DNA of 64,000 nucleotides from Anastatus disparis (taxonomy: Eukaryota > Arthropoda > Insecta > Hymenoptera > Eupelmidae): contig JAFFSR010000265.1 of NCBI GenBank assembly GCA_017163975.1, positions 908,501-972,500 on the forward strand. Reading direction: 5' to 3'. The notes below the pieces were generated by a model. The model saw only the letters and a program-made list of their open reading frames with translations, did no database searches and was not told where the DNA came from. Positions 25,861 to 37,303 of the stretch are shown piece after piece. Numbering within the stretch: position 1 is the first letter of the stretch; the number at the start of each line of letters is the position of its first letter. A program made the position numbers and the translations under genes.

Positions 25861-27249
25861 TTTTTTTCTATTGCATAACTTTATTTTGATGTTCTAAACG
25901 ATAAAGATGCTCAATGAATAGTAGCCGCTCTCTTAACAGACACTGTATCATATATTTTTTTGAACAAATACTATTTTTATTAAAAAAAATGATTCATAAT
26001 AACGTGTAATCTGTTTAGGAGAAATAAATGTTTACCATCTATTAGATCGAAAAAAATGATTAAAATTAACTGCTATTGTGCAAAATGTTTAAAAATAATG
26101 ATAATTCAGAAAAAATATATAATTAAGAATATAACAAAAATTTTTTTATTTAATAAAAATTTGAAAATGAATTATTTGTTAAAATAAAAGCTTATTTAAA
26201 CATAACAACATATTTTTATGATAAAAATATTTTCTGTTCAATTAAAAACTTTATCATTAAAAAAATTTTAATTAGCAGTTTTATTATCTGCAATATCGTG
26301 GCAACGCAAAATATTTTTGATCCTTCAAATTTGCTGTTCAATGTTGATATTTTTGTTAATTGAATTAGAAAAAAAACTTATTTCATCATGTTTGAACAAA
26401 ATGTCAATTTGTTATATACAATTATTTTATAATTATTCATATAAAGATGAGATACTAAAAATTTACGTAAATTTATTTGTATACTCTATAAATCCTTATT
26501 TACGTTTAAGTTTGAACAATCATAAAATTTCCTTAGTGCATATCATAATATTAATTATTATAAAATTTACTATGTGTACCTATAAAACTATTTCTTATTA
26601 TATTAAAAAAAACTATTATGCTCATGAAATTGTGTGAGGGAAAATTAAACTGTGAGTCGAGAATTAATAAGAGTAGGATCAATCTACTAGTAATTACCAG
26701 TAAATGAAAAAATTATTGATTATATTGAAACAACTGGATTTTTACCTATCATGATAGACTTACCAGTTACTTTTATATCAATTGATTTAACAAAAATTAG
26801 AAATAAAAACATTTTTCTATAGACTTCAGGTGTTCATTTACTAGTCGGTTGAGCTTACATGAAAAATGAAAATATACAAACGTGTGATGTAGTTAAAAAG
26901 AATAAAATACAATACTTGAAATATACTTGAAAAATCATGGGAATGAAAATCGATTAACGAAAAATAAAGACTTTAGATAATAAGAGTAAATTATTAAATA
27001 TATACGAGAGAAATGATATTAAGAAAAAAACAGAATTTATATAAATAGAAAACCGCAAGAAAAAAGGATCATAAAACAAGGACTTCTGGATTACTATAAA
27101 ATAATTAATAATGGGTCTACTACGTGAACAAAAGTAGACTAAATTACATATTAAATTGAGAGGAAGAAAATAATTAAAAGAAAAAGAATGAATAATATGT
27201 GTAAAGCGTTAAGCGTGATATCAATAAATATTTGTTCAGAAGCTGCGAA
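25861..27249. other. No gene seen
   Basis: AT-rich. The 106-codon frame at 26317-26637 begins with TTG and is a hydrophobic low-complexity string, so it was not accepted as a gene. Confidence 0.5.
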
Positions 27250-27480
27250 AAGAAGAAACATTTAAAAATCATAAAGAGAAAAATAAAAAAAAAGATCTGT
27301 AAAAACATTAAAAAGAAAAAAAAATGAAAAGAAAAAAAAAAAAGATATTAACAAAGAAAAGAAATTGAAAAAAAATATGAACAAAAAAGAAAAAAAAATT
27401 TGTATAAAAAAAGAACAGAAAAAAAAATTTGTAAAAAAAACAAGATGAAAAAAGTTTAGATAGAAAAGCAAAGAAGTGAC
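27250..27480 (+). repeat. Purine (A/G) tract
   Basis: About 230 bases are almost wholly A with scattered G on the plus strand (GAAAAAAAAATGAAAAG-like). Simple-sequence DNA; the Phe-rich frame on the other strand is an artefact of it. Confidence 0.8.
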
Positions 27481-28529
27481 GATTTTTCTATAGTAATAAT
27501 AATTTTGCTTCTCTCAAAGCCTTACATCGATTTAATGATAAAAAATACTCTTATCTATTATATTATCATCAAAATTAAAAAAAAAACAATAAATATCAAA
27601 TCAATTACAAATTTAACATTTTACTGCTAAAAATTACTTTGTGTTTATAATGAATAGATTAAATATAATAATTACATTCTTAGTTTAATAACAATAATTA
27701 GATGTTATATACATTAAAAAAAATACAGTTTAGAAATCCAATTTTTAATTATTTTTACTATATAAGTATACATTAATATTTTATCAAAAATCATCATTTG
27801 AAGAAATTTTATTCATCGTATTAATGAATCATTTTCATAGTATCAAAAATAAAAAATTAAATGTAAGATGAAGTATATCACTTTGAAAATTCTGAATATT
27901 AGATTTTATAAATTATTAGTAATCAAAGATTCCTGTCTAAACAAAAATAAAAAAATAATTTAAAAAAAAACGCTTTCATTAAAAAACAAAAAATAAAAAA
28001 AATAAAAAGTTCAATGATTCAAATGTATAATTACATTATAAATTATCATGTATTGTCATGCAAAATACATAAATTCTCAAAATTTTAGCCATTTAAGTCA
28101 ATGGGAAGTACGTTAATTTTTAATTGCAAGATTTGAGGACACATTCAGACACAGTCAAGTTAAATAAAAGCGTTTAAAAATTTATACTTATAAAATAAAC
28201 TATATGACAATACTACAAAAAATTTTCATGGCTTACACCACGTATATATGCTTTGCCATTTTTTTCTAGATAATACTTGTATATTAATTATTAATGTTAT
28301 TTATTTTAAAATTGTTGGTATGTAAATGAGAAAAAAATCAGTTTTCATTTTTTAATCATGAAATCGTACAGAAATTATAGACCAATAAATTGTATCTGAT
28401 AATTGTGCAGATGAATTCTACCAGTTTTAAGTAGTAATTTTATATTTTATATTAAGCTATAACAAAAAAAAATTTTTAATTAATACAAGTACCAACAACT
28501 TTTAATACTATTTTCTAACGTTAAAGTTG
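27481..28529. other. No gene seen
   Basis: AT-rich DNA without recognisable coding content between the purine tract and the mariner relic. Confidence 0.5.
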
Positions 28530-29100
28530 CTGAAAGATTCTCTGACAATAAAAAGCTTGATCTTTCGTCACTATGGAACCATGGGCCACTTTTTGCAATA
28601 CGATAATGCTTTTCTGTCACATTGTTTGACAATAAACAGACAGTATGATATTTGCATAGCGCAAAATTCCAAAAATAAGATTTAATGGACTTCTAAACTT
28701 TTGCAAAGTTTAGCTTTGTTCCGTTATAATATTGCTGATGAACGTATACGTCTATATATCATCCATTTAAACAAACGATTTGATTAAAGAGTGTATAATA
28801 GGAACAGTTTTTCTAAATTTGATAAATTCTCTACAGAATTAACTCAATTTATTACATGATACATAACAATCACTTTATTTGAAAAAATTTGAGTTTTGAC
28901 TTTGATACGGTTGGATATGTTTCTCAACAAGATCAATCGATGTATTTGACATTTAGGATTTTCATGATAAATCCATTTTTTGTCTGCGATTACTACTTTC
29001 CACAAAAGTTCTTTTGTTTTCAAAGTAATAAGGGATACGTGTCAATCATTGTTTCACGTTACTCTTTATTCAGCTCATGAGATATTCATTTTTCTTCTCC
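28530..29100 (-). pseudogene. Mariner transposase relic
   Basis: Minus-strand translation near 29090-28940 gives SHELNKE and then KKWIYHENPKC. These correspond to the (P/S)HEL and DEKWIYYDNPK motifs of mariner transposases (Tc1/mariner, DD34D). Stops and frame changes follow throughout the downstream part, and no inverted termini were found. Long dead. Confidence 0.55.
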
Positions 29101-29349
29101 ATGAGCTTTGAGTTACGCATGTAATCACAATTTTACAGTAAACTGTTATGTTTGCATGAATTTTGATTCATTAGCTTCTATCATTCAACATGATTGACCT
29201 TTTCAGGTTTATTAGAATGTAATTTATGATTCGAGATAAAACCTGCACATTTGAAATTTTTAAATCACCTGTTTTCGCCTAAAACATTGTCTCTACAATG
29301 AGAACAAGTGGATTTATGAATCTCAGTAATACTTTTACGTTGGCGAAAT

Positions 29350-30900
29350 TGGTGTTATAAGCAATGTTGGATATTCAAATTATCTACCTTTATTTTTAAT
29401 TTAAAAATACAATTATATTCATTACAAATACTAGCAAGTAGTTGAAAATTGATATAAAAATGTTTTTAAGATAGTGCAAACTATTATGAACTGGTTAAAC
29501 TTTTTTGCACACTCAACAACAATATTCACAAATAAAAAAAGTAATGTAGCCCATTCTTTTTCTTATAAATATAAAATAAATAGAAAATTATGAAAAAAAA
29601 AAATTTCAAATTCTTTGTGTTATGATTTAGTATATTTTTTTATGATTTGATAGTAAAAATTGATATTTTTCTTATTAGTTATTAGATAATTAGACTAATA
29701 TAATAAATATTTTACAAGATTGTAAATTATATGTGTTAACTCAGTACTTTAATTTTAGTTAGGTGATAAAATAATGTTGTTTTTCCAGCTTTTACGTCAT
29801 GATTTGCTAAAAGATATTTATTGAACCAATTGTTACATGCGAACATTTACAGATACTTATTTTCAAATCACATTGACTTACAACTTTTTATAAACAAAAA
29901 TTATAAACTAACAAAAATCAATGAAGACGAAAAGAAAAATTTTAAAAAAAATTTTCCGATAACAGTATGCATATAATATAAGATATAAAGTTTACTTTGC
30001 TTTTCAATGTCTTTATTGATTTTTGTAAGTTTTCGATATTATAATTTTTAAGTAGCTTTTAGAACATATATTTTAAAGTAATTTATTAATAGGGAAAATT
30101 TGAAATAAGCCTATTACAATTTATGTTACCAGCGATGAATTGATGAAAAAAAATAAATTTACGATTTTACACCTACCAATAGTTCAACTTGTTAATAAAC
30201 ACAACAATAAGCATCCATTTTTGATTAGTATTATATAAAATAATGAAGATTTTAAATCAAGTAAAGTGTAAGATTTGAATCACAAGGAAATTTTTAAATC
30301 AAGTAAAGTGTGAAATTAAAATTACAAGGAAATGTAAAGTAAAACATGTTGAACCAATGTTTAAAAGCTTATTATTTTGACGACCGCGGAAAAAAGGTGT
30401 CATTTCATTTTTGGTGGAAGAAAGGTGCCATTTCATTTTGGGTTAAAAAGAGGTTTCATTTCATTTTAATTTAAAGAAAAGTGCTATGTCAAAAAAAATT
30501 TTTTATTTAATTATGTAGTGGACCCCTAAAGAAATGAATTAATTATAAAATTATAATAAATTAAATAAATTAAATATATATATTAAAAAACGACGCCTCT
30601 ATTTAGCCAAAAATGGAATGACACCTTGAGATAAAACACTTTAATAATTTTTTTATTTAAATTTTGGAACTTCAAAGAGTAGTTTTATAAGTACACGTAG
30701 GTATATATTTTGAAGTTTTCTCGGCTATTAGAAATTTTAATATTTAATATGAAGGCGTGGCTTAAGAGAATCGTCCATCGTTTCATCATATCGGTAAGAA
30801 ACTTCGAGTCAGTCTTCCATTGAATCTTGAATCACTCGGACTAAGAGCAAAAATTGCATTTGTATCTTTGCACTTTGATTTTTTCAAACTTAATATTATT
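29350..30900. other. No gene seen; short GGTGTCATTTCATTTT reiterations
   Basis: AT-rich. At 30390-30490 a motif of the form GGTGYCATTTCATTTTGG recurs three times at ~35 bp, with an inverted relative near 30613. A TCAGTC initiator-like motif at about 30812 lacks a clear TATA box. No coding region recognised. Confidence 0.45.
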
Positions 30901-30954
30901 TTAGTTTATATTTTTTTACCTTTCTCCAACCTATCCTGTACAAATTTGGTAATG

Positions 30955-31275
30955 GGTTTGCTCTCCCCCGGGTAAGATGGACATGGGGTTTCGGAACTTA
31001 AGAGAGCAGCGAAGAGATTTCTTTCCCCTCTCGGCGCTATAGCTTGCATCGAGCTGTAGACGCCCCCTCTCTAACTTACCGTACAGGGGTCTGTGAGTGT
31101 TGAAGAGAGCAACGGAGAGATGTATACTTACCCCTCTTGGCGCTATAGCTTGCATCGGTGTGTAGATATCGCTCTCTTACTTACCGTACAGGGAACCCGA
31201 AAGCGTTGGGCTTTGTGGACAGCAGCGAAGAGTACTGCTTACCCCTCTTGGCGTTATAGCTTACATCGAGGGAAG
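30955..31275. repeat. GC-rich tandem repeat, three ~106-110 bp units
   Basis: CCCCTCTTGGCGCTATAGC and near-copies occur at about 31025, 31131 and 31241. Each lies between GAGAGCARCGAAGAG and CTTACCGTACAGGG. Composition contrasts sharply with the flanking AT-rich DNA. Open frames in it are not conserved from unit to unit. Confidence 0.75.
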
Positions 31276-31598
31276 AATTATATGAATTTACATTAGAAAA
31301 ATTTAGTTAAAAATTTAAAATATTAATAAAAAAGTTTTAGAAAAAAAAGATAAATTATGAATGAAAAATGTTTAAGAAAATTTATGAGAAAATTATATAA
31401 AAAATTTAAGAAATTTTTAAATAATATAAAAGAAAAAAATGCATATGAAAAAATTTTTATATAAAATTAAATTGAATAAATTTTGGTGGGATATAGTGTG
31501 AAGTGGATGAAAAAGGTTAGGATGGGTATGATATAGGGTAAAATAAAAACAGAATAAATAATTTTAATATATATATTAAAAACAAAATATTACAAGTT

Positions 31599-31963
31599 TT
31601 ATTCGTTTAATCTTCGGATAAATCTTTTGCTGAATTTCTTTAAGTTGTTAAATCTGGATTTTTCTTTATCCAGAGCTTCAGCCTAAAATCAAAAAAAAAT
31701 TTTAATAAATATTTAATTATTTTATGATGATATACAATTTCAAAAAACTTACAGAAAAGGACTTGTTGATTTCGTCATCACTGTTGTCAACGACTTCTTT
31801 GTAAAATTTGAGTAAGCGGTTTGATGTGATCTGAAATTAAAGAAAAATATATTTAAGAAAAGATTTAAAATATTATTTTATAACAGTATGTGAAAATACT
31901 TACAGTTTCTATCAGCGGTGTCACAGGTATAATCGTATGGATGCGTATGGATGGTGTGATTGG
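31599..31963 (-). CDS. Small spliced gene, copy 1 (last three exons)
   Basis: Three exons of 60, 78 and 84 nt (31963-31904, 31830-31753, 31682-31599) are joined by introns of 73 and 70 nt with GTAAGT donors and AG acceptors. All junctions are phase 0, and the last exon ends in TAA. The encoded part is 73 residues: a Pro/Ile-rich first exon, an acidic middle (DNSDDE), and a basic C-terminus (KKFSKRFIRRLN). No start codon is in frame in the first exon, so at least one upstream exon is missing from my model. There is no family match. The splice sites and frame are kept in a second copy (33.8 kb), which argues that this is a real gene family. Confidence 0.55.
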
Positions 31964-32025
31964 CTGAAAAAGCCGTAAATTTTATCATTTATTATAAATA
32001 TTTGCACGAATTTATTTATACGTAC

Positions 32026-32142
32026 ACCCAACGTTAATTGATTCTTTCCAAATCTTTTTTGAATTCTCTAATAAAAACAAAGGAAATGCAAATTCAGGAT
32101 TTTAAAACATTCGGAAAGAATCCATTAACGTTGGGTGTACAT
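32026..32142. mobile_element. Short palindromic MITE
   Basis: Termini TACACCCAACGTTAAT and their complement (ATTAACGTTGGGTGTA) enclose a ~115 bp sequence with GATTCTTTCC also matched by GGAAAGAATC. Confidence 0.7.
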
Positions 32143-32559
32143 ATCTATTTATAAAAATATTAAGCATATCAATTCGAATTCTTATGTGTTGATCGATGTA
32201 CATGTTTATTCATGGCTCATTTTTTATGAATTTTTATAATTTAAATATTGTAAAATAAATTTCTTAAAGATATGATTTACGATATAAATGAAAATGAAAA
32301 TAAACTTAAATACATATATTGAAACGAATAATCGCTTTTATTAAACAAACAATTCATTAAATTAACTACTTTTTTAATAAACTAATTTTTTAATTAATCA
32401 CTTATTACATAAACGATCCAATAAGTTAATAGCTTGTTTATTATCTTATTGGATATATAAAAAAAACATTATGTTACGTGAGCTTTACTCTATATGCATA
32501 TACTTTACCTTTAACGTTACAACAGATCAGTTATTTCGCCGTTAAGATTTACAACACAA

Positions 32560-33140
32560 TAAGCTTAAAATTTTGGACTCTCTGAAATAAAGTGTTGAAT
32601 ACACATATTCTTTCCATTGACTTTTAATTCGTTGGTCATATCACCAAGCTTCGTATTCCAACAGAACTATATTCTTCGATTTCATTATCATTGAATGTAA
32701 ATATACAAGATTCGTTGTCGTAATACAAAACAAGTCTCCCTAATTTTTCTAGATCTTTATACAGTTTTCATTGTGCTTGAGCTGTTGCATAAGCTGCAAT
32801 AATGACATTTGTTTATACTTTAGAAGCCAACACTTCCTCTCTGTATTGCCAGTTGATTTACATAATCACATCGTTTACAGGAAGTATATCGAACACTTCT
32901 TTATCAGCTGCTGTAAGGAATTTCAAAAGTGCTTCTTGAGATGTGATGCTTTCAATTTGCTTTTGATTACTACGCTGTTCAAATTTACCCCAGAAGGAAT
33001 TGAGACAAAGTTTAGCAATAGCTCTTAACCCCGCATTCTTCTCAATTTTTTCTTTATCCATTCGGATTCCTTCATCTATTTCGTATTGATCAATATACCG
33101 GTCTTTACTAGCATCGTCGATACACCTGGACATTTTTATT
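32560..33140 (-). pseudogene. DNA polymerase B fragment (Polinton type), decayed
   Basis: Minus-strand frames contain the palm motif B (KLCLNSFWGKFEQRSN) and, after stops and a shift, a damaged motif C where the usual YDTDS reads YYDNES. The sequence is clearly more distant from the PolB at 51.7-54.6 kb than the other copies here, so it comes from a different element lineage. 5' and 3' parts are missing. A block at 33180-33300 reads KFMLPKKFVIDALLAPDKNS on the same strand and may belong to a neighbouring lost gene. Confidence 0.75.
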
Positions 33141-33454
33141 TTTCTATTTCCCGCACCATATTTTTAAACACTTCATTAATTAATACATACCCTTTTCATT
33201 TAGTGAGTTTTTATCTGGTGCTAACAAAGCATCAATGACAAATTTCTTCGGTAACATAAATTTACGTACACTACCTACGTAAGTTATTTCCCTACCGAGT
33301 AATCGTTCACATTGCACTAACTATTCTAGAAATTTTTTCGAATGTTCAGTAACTATCTACTGGTAAAACCGCTATAATATTTTTTTATAAACAATTTTTT
33401 CTGTATACCGCCGTTATAAAAATTATTTCAAACCAAATTTACATCAAACGCAAA

Positions 33455-33760
33455 AATTTAGTTGAAAATTTTTAATATTAATAAAAAAAGTTTTAGAAAA
33501 AAAGATAAATTATGAATAAATGAAAAAAATGTATAAGAAAATTGATGAGAAAAATTATATAAAAAATTTAAGAAATTTTTAAATAATATAAAAGAAAAAA
33601 ATGCATATGAAAAAATTTTTATATAAAATTAAATTGAATAAATTTTGGTGGGATGTAGTGTGAAGTGGATGAAAAAGGTTAGGATGGGTATGATATAGGG
33701 TAAAATAAAAACAGAATAAATAATTTTAATATATATATTAAAAACAAAATATTACAAGTT
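33455..33760. repeat. Duplicated AT-rich block 3' of the small spliced gene
   Basis: Almost identical to 31294-31598 and in part to 36325-36428 (shared: GAAGTGGATGAAAAAGG, GGATGGGTATGATATAGGG). It travels with the three-exon gene in each copy. Confidence 0.8.
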
Positions 33761-34125
33761 TTATTTGTTTAATCTTCGGATAAATCTTTTGCTGAATTTC
33801 TTCAAGTTGTTAAATCTGGATTTTTCTTTATCCAGAGCTTCAGCCTAAAATCAAAAAAAATTTTTAATAAATATTTAATTATTTTATGATGATATACAAT
33901 TTCAAAAAACTTACAGAAAAGGACTTATTGATTTCGTCATCACTGTTGTCAACGACTTCTTTGTAAAATTTGAGTAAGTGGTATGATGTGATCTGAAACC
34001 AAAGAAAAATATATTTAAGAAAAGATTTAAAATATTATTTTATAACAGTATGTGAAAATACTTACAGTTTCTATCAGCGGTGTCACAGGTATAATCGTAT
34101 GGATGCGTATGCATGGTGTGTTTGT
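33761..34125 (-). CDS. Small spliced gene, copy 2
   Basis: Exons 34125-34066, 33992-33915 and 33844-33761 have the same lengths (60, 78, 84 nt) and the same phase-0 GTAAGT/AG junctions as copy 1, with a few amino-acid changes in the first two exons and Lys for Glu as the last residue. It lies 3' of the 397-residue gene on the same strand, separated by CA-rich repeats. The N-terminal exon was not found. No function can be assigned. Confidence 0.55.
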
Positions 34126-34876
34126 CTGAAAAAAGAAAATTAAAATTCAGATTTTAATTAAAAATTAAAATCCGTCGAAAATACGGCAGGTTAAAGTGAA
34201 AAAAGCGATTAAAATTTTTCGCTACAAAAACGTGATTTTTCTTCAATAATTTAAAAACTAAAATAATTAGAAACTTTTTTTATTCGTAAAAAAGATACGC
34301 AATAAAATTCTCTACAAAAATCTGAAGGTTGTTTGATTGATTTGGAGTATGAAGGTTGTTGAAATAAATAACTACATTCACCAAGTTTTATGCGTTTATT
34401 TAAAAATTTTTTTTGCAGATTTTTACAATTTTTACTAAACATAAAAGTTTTTTTTTTAAAATGCACACGGAACTTAAAATTAACACACATAAACACAATT
34501 AAACTAAAACTAAAATTTTAATATTAGACACAGCTAAATTAAAAACTAAAATTCTTAAAATTAACATACAATTAAAGTAAAATTAAAAATAAAAGTTTTT
34601 AAAATGTACGCAGAACTTAAAATTAACACACACACACACACAATTAAACTAAAATTCTTAAAATTAACATATAATTAAATTAAAACTAAAAATAAAAAGT
34701 TTTTAAAATACACACACAAAACTTAAAATTAATACACACACACACATACACACACACACACAATTAAACTAAAACTAAAATTCTTAAAATTAACCTGCAA
34801 TTAAAGTAAAACTAAAAAATAAAAGAAGATTTAAAATAACCACAGAACTTAAAAATTAACACATACACACACACTA
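34126..34876. repeat. Duplicated spacer and degenerate CA-rich tandem repeats
   Basis: 34126-34560 is duplicated nearly base for base at 36794-37230; an 81-codon frame occurs in both only because of that. From 34560, units of roughly 100-120 bp (AACTTAAAATTAACACAC, then AAACTAAAATTCTTAAAATT) recur and match 47225-47800. They contain (CA)n runs and lie directly 3' of the 397-residue gene. Confidence 0.7.
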
Positions 34877-36070
34877 TCACCATTCACTTTCGTTGCTGGT
34901 ATCCCACGTTTCCTCCATGCGATTCTCAAACTGTATCTGCATGTTATTATTTTCTTCTTCCTCTCGCGCTTCTTCTTCTCCTTCTTCTTCTTCTGCAAAC
35001 GCATCATCCTGTGCCTCAAACTTGTTATAGATCGTGTAGTTACGATCTAAATTATACTCGTAACTTGCAGCTTCTAACGCTTCTCTTGTATTATTACGTA
35101 GAGGATCCTCTACGTAATCAAAAATTGATTTGAATTTTTTGAGCATTGTTATTTCAACAAATGCCACAATACCTTCTTCGATACCATAGTCGGTATCCAG
35201 CATTTGCGTCGCGTTTAAGAACAGTTCTTCCAAATTTTTGTGTTGGCTACAGATATTACCGTATCCGTAGACAGGTCTGCCGCATATTCTGAGCCTGGGG
35301 TGTTGCTCGAATCCTGTGATTTGACACTCGCACCGATTCACAAAACTGCAAGTTATCACTTTTTTAATCCCTTTACAGATAGCTGTAATTAGAGTGTTCC
35401 ATTTAATCGCGAGCTTGAATGGTACCATTCTAAGCTCTGTTTTATGGTATCTCACCGATACTGCATAAAACACTTTTTTTATCTGTAGCCACGACTTTTT
35501 AAATACGCTGGATTTTTCTGGCGTATTTTCATAGTAGCTACTGAGGTTTATAATACTGTGAGCGTATCTTCCGTTTACACTTCTTTCCTCGTTTATATTG
35601 ATTATACGGTTATTCACGTCTAACCGATAATCTTTACTAACGTAGTCCAGTCTCCTATTCCATTGGGCGTGATTATCGTCGCACACTATGTTGAAATAAC
35701 GTACATAGCATTCTCGTAGATATAACTCGACAAACGCTACTAATCCGACGTCCATACCGTGATTATGTTCAGGATCAGGATGGTCCAAGTTCGTCAGGTG
35801 GTATAATCTGCAGTATTGTCCCATCATTTTCTTATGATGCGAACAATACTTTTCTTTAGCACTTTTTACATCACGACTTATCACGATTCTCCCGCATTTT
35901 CTCGCTGGTTGCGATATACATGTAATTACACACCCCGCACATTCTCTCACTCTTTGACACGTGAAAACTCTTATTACCCTGTTAGCTATCGTACTCACTA
36001 TGTCGTTCCATAGCAAGACTATTCGCCCCGGGAGAAGACTCGCCTCCCACGCGTTATATTCTATGTACAA
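34877..36070 (-). CDS. Unrecognised 397-residue protein with duplicated Cys/His module and acidic tail
   Basis: The protein is an internal duplication. Residues ~18-160 and ~221-352 align, each with a hydrophobic WN(D/T)(I/L) helix, Cys spacing C38/C44/C47 and C241/C247/C249, then CG, then CS-x-HK (C76-H79, C274-H277), then a GLVAFVE or GIVAFVE stretch. Such Cys/His patterns suggest two zinc-binding domains. Residues 360-374 are almost all Glu, and the end reads ETWDTSNESEW. The frame begins at TTG with no in-frame ATG before Met82, so the true N-terminus may come from an upstream exon. An almost identical but frameshifted copy is at 47.8-49.0 kb. It is not a known Polinton core gene. The setting suggests an accessory gene of such elements. 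Confidence 0.7.
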   Translation of the reverse strand: MYIEYNAWEASLLPGRIVLLWNDIVSTIANRVIRVFTCQRVRECAGCVITCISQPARKCGRIVISRDVKSAKEKYCSHHKKMMGQYCRLYHLTNLDHPDPEHNHGMDVGLVAFVELYLRECYVRYFNIVCDDNHAQWNRRLDYVSKDYRLDVNNRIININEERSVNGRYAHSIINLSSYYENTPEKSSVFKKSWLQIKKVFYAVSVRYHKTELRMVPFKLAIKWNTLITAICKGIKKVITCSFVNRCECQITGFEQHPRLRICGRPVYGYGNICSQHKNLEELFLNATQMLDTDYGIEEGIVAFVEITMLKKFKSIFDYVEDPLRNNTREALEAASYEYNLDRNYTIYNKFEAQDDAFAEEEEGEEEAREEEENNNMQIQFENRMEETWDTSNESEW

Positions 36071-36329
36071 CGCAAAAATTAAAGTTTTAAAAAAACAAAA
36101 TAAATTTAAACTTATTTTAACGTTTTTTTAGAAAAAAATATTTTAAACTTGATAATATCTAGGATAGTGGACCCAAAAAATCAGTCTGAAGTCTAGTATT
36201 TTGAAAAAATACTTACGAGTGAAAATAGACAAAATCGAAAAAAATCCTTTACCCATCTATTTTTCATTTTTTATAACTTACCAAAAAAAAAGTTTATGTG
36301 GGGTAGGATAGAGTAGCATATGGATTTTG

Positions 36330-37290
36330 GAAGTGGATGAAAAAGGTTAGGATGGGTATGATATAGGGTAAAATAAAAACAGAATAAATAATTTTAATAT
36401 ATATATTAAAAACAAAATATTACAAGTTTTATTTGTTTAATCTTCGGATAAATCTTTTGCTGAATTTCTTCAAGTTGTTAAATCTGGATTTTTCTTTATC
36501 CAGAGCTTCAGCCTAAAATCAAAAAAAATTTTTAATAAATATTTAATTATTTTATGATGATATACAATTTCAAAAAACTTACAGAAAAGGACTTATTGAT
36601 TTCGTCATCACTGTTGTCAACGACTTCTTTGTAAAATTTGAGTAAGTGGTATGATGTGATTTGAAACCAAAGAAAAATATATTTAAGAAAAGATTTAAAA
36701 TATTATTTTATAACAGTATGTGAAAATACTTACAGTTTCTATCAGCGGTGTCACAGGTATAATCGTATGGATGCGTATGCATGGTGTGTTTGTCTGAAAA
36801 AAGAAAATTAAAATTCAGATTTTAATTAAAAATTAAAATCCGTCGAAAATACGGCAGGTTAAAGTGAAAAAAGCGATTAAAATTTTTCGCTACAAAAACG
36901 TGATTTTTCTTCAATAATTTAAAAACTAAAATAATTAGAAACTTTTTTTATTCGTAAAAAAGATACGCAATAAAATTCTCTACAAAAATCTGAAGGTTGT
37001 TTGATTGATTTGGAGTATGAAGGTTGTTGAAATAAATAACTACATTCACCAAGTTTTATGCGTTTATTTAAAAATTTTTTTTGCAGATTTTTACAATTTT
37101 TACTAAACATAAAAGTTTTTTTTGTAAAATGCACACGGAACTTAAAATTAACACACATAAACACAATTAAACTAAAACTAAAATTTTAATATTAGACACA
37201 GCTAAATTAAAAACTAAAATTCTTAAAATTAACATACAATTAAAGTAAAATTAAAAATAAAAGTTTTTAAAATGTACGCAGAACTTAAAA
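36330..37290. repeat. Segmental duplication of 33660-34620
   Basis: About 960 bp is nearly identical to 33660-34620, including the three-exon gene and its upstream spacer. The 397-residue gene sits between the two copies, so this looks like a tandem duplication (unit ~2.67 kb) in which the gene upstream of the second copy differs. Confidence 0.85.
36429..36793 (-). pseudogene. Small spliced gene, copy 3, acceptor lost
   Basis: Same three exons (36793-36734, 36660-36583, 36512-36429), nearly identical to copy 2. The acceptor of the middle exon, AG in copies 1 and 2, reads AA here (36662-36661), which should abolish normal splicing. The reading frame itself is still open. Confidence 0.5.
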
Positions 37291-37303
37291 TTAACACACA
37301 CTA

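Noticed and set aside
26317..26637. 106-codon plus frame, membrane-like
   Set aside because: Starts at TTG, composition is what random AT-rich DNA gives, and no promoter or homologue is seen.
27262..27471. Phe-rich minus frame
   Set aside because: It is the complement of the purine tract, not a gene.
30931..31296. Overlapping frames in the GC-rich tandem repeat
   Set aside because: Frames change from unit to unit, so they follow from the repeat rather than from selection on protein.
34251..34496. 81-codon minus frame found again at 36919-37164
   Set aside because: Near-identity is explained by the segmental duplication; the sequence looks like spacer with AT-rich codons and no start context.
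31599..36793. CRISPR-like array from the regularly repeated blocks at 31-37 kb
   Set aside because: Unit sizes are in the kb range, the blocks carry spliced coding exons, and the DNA is eukaryotic.
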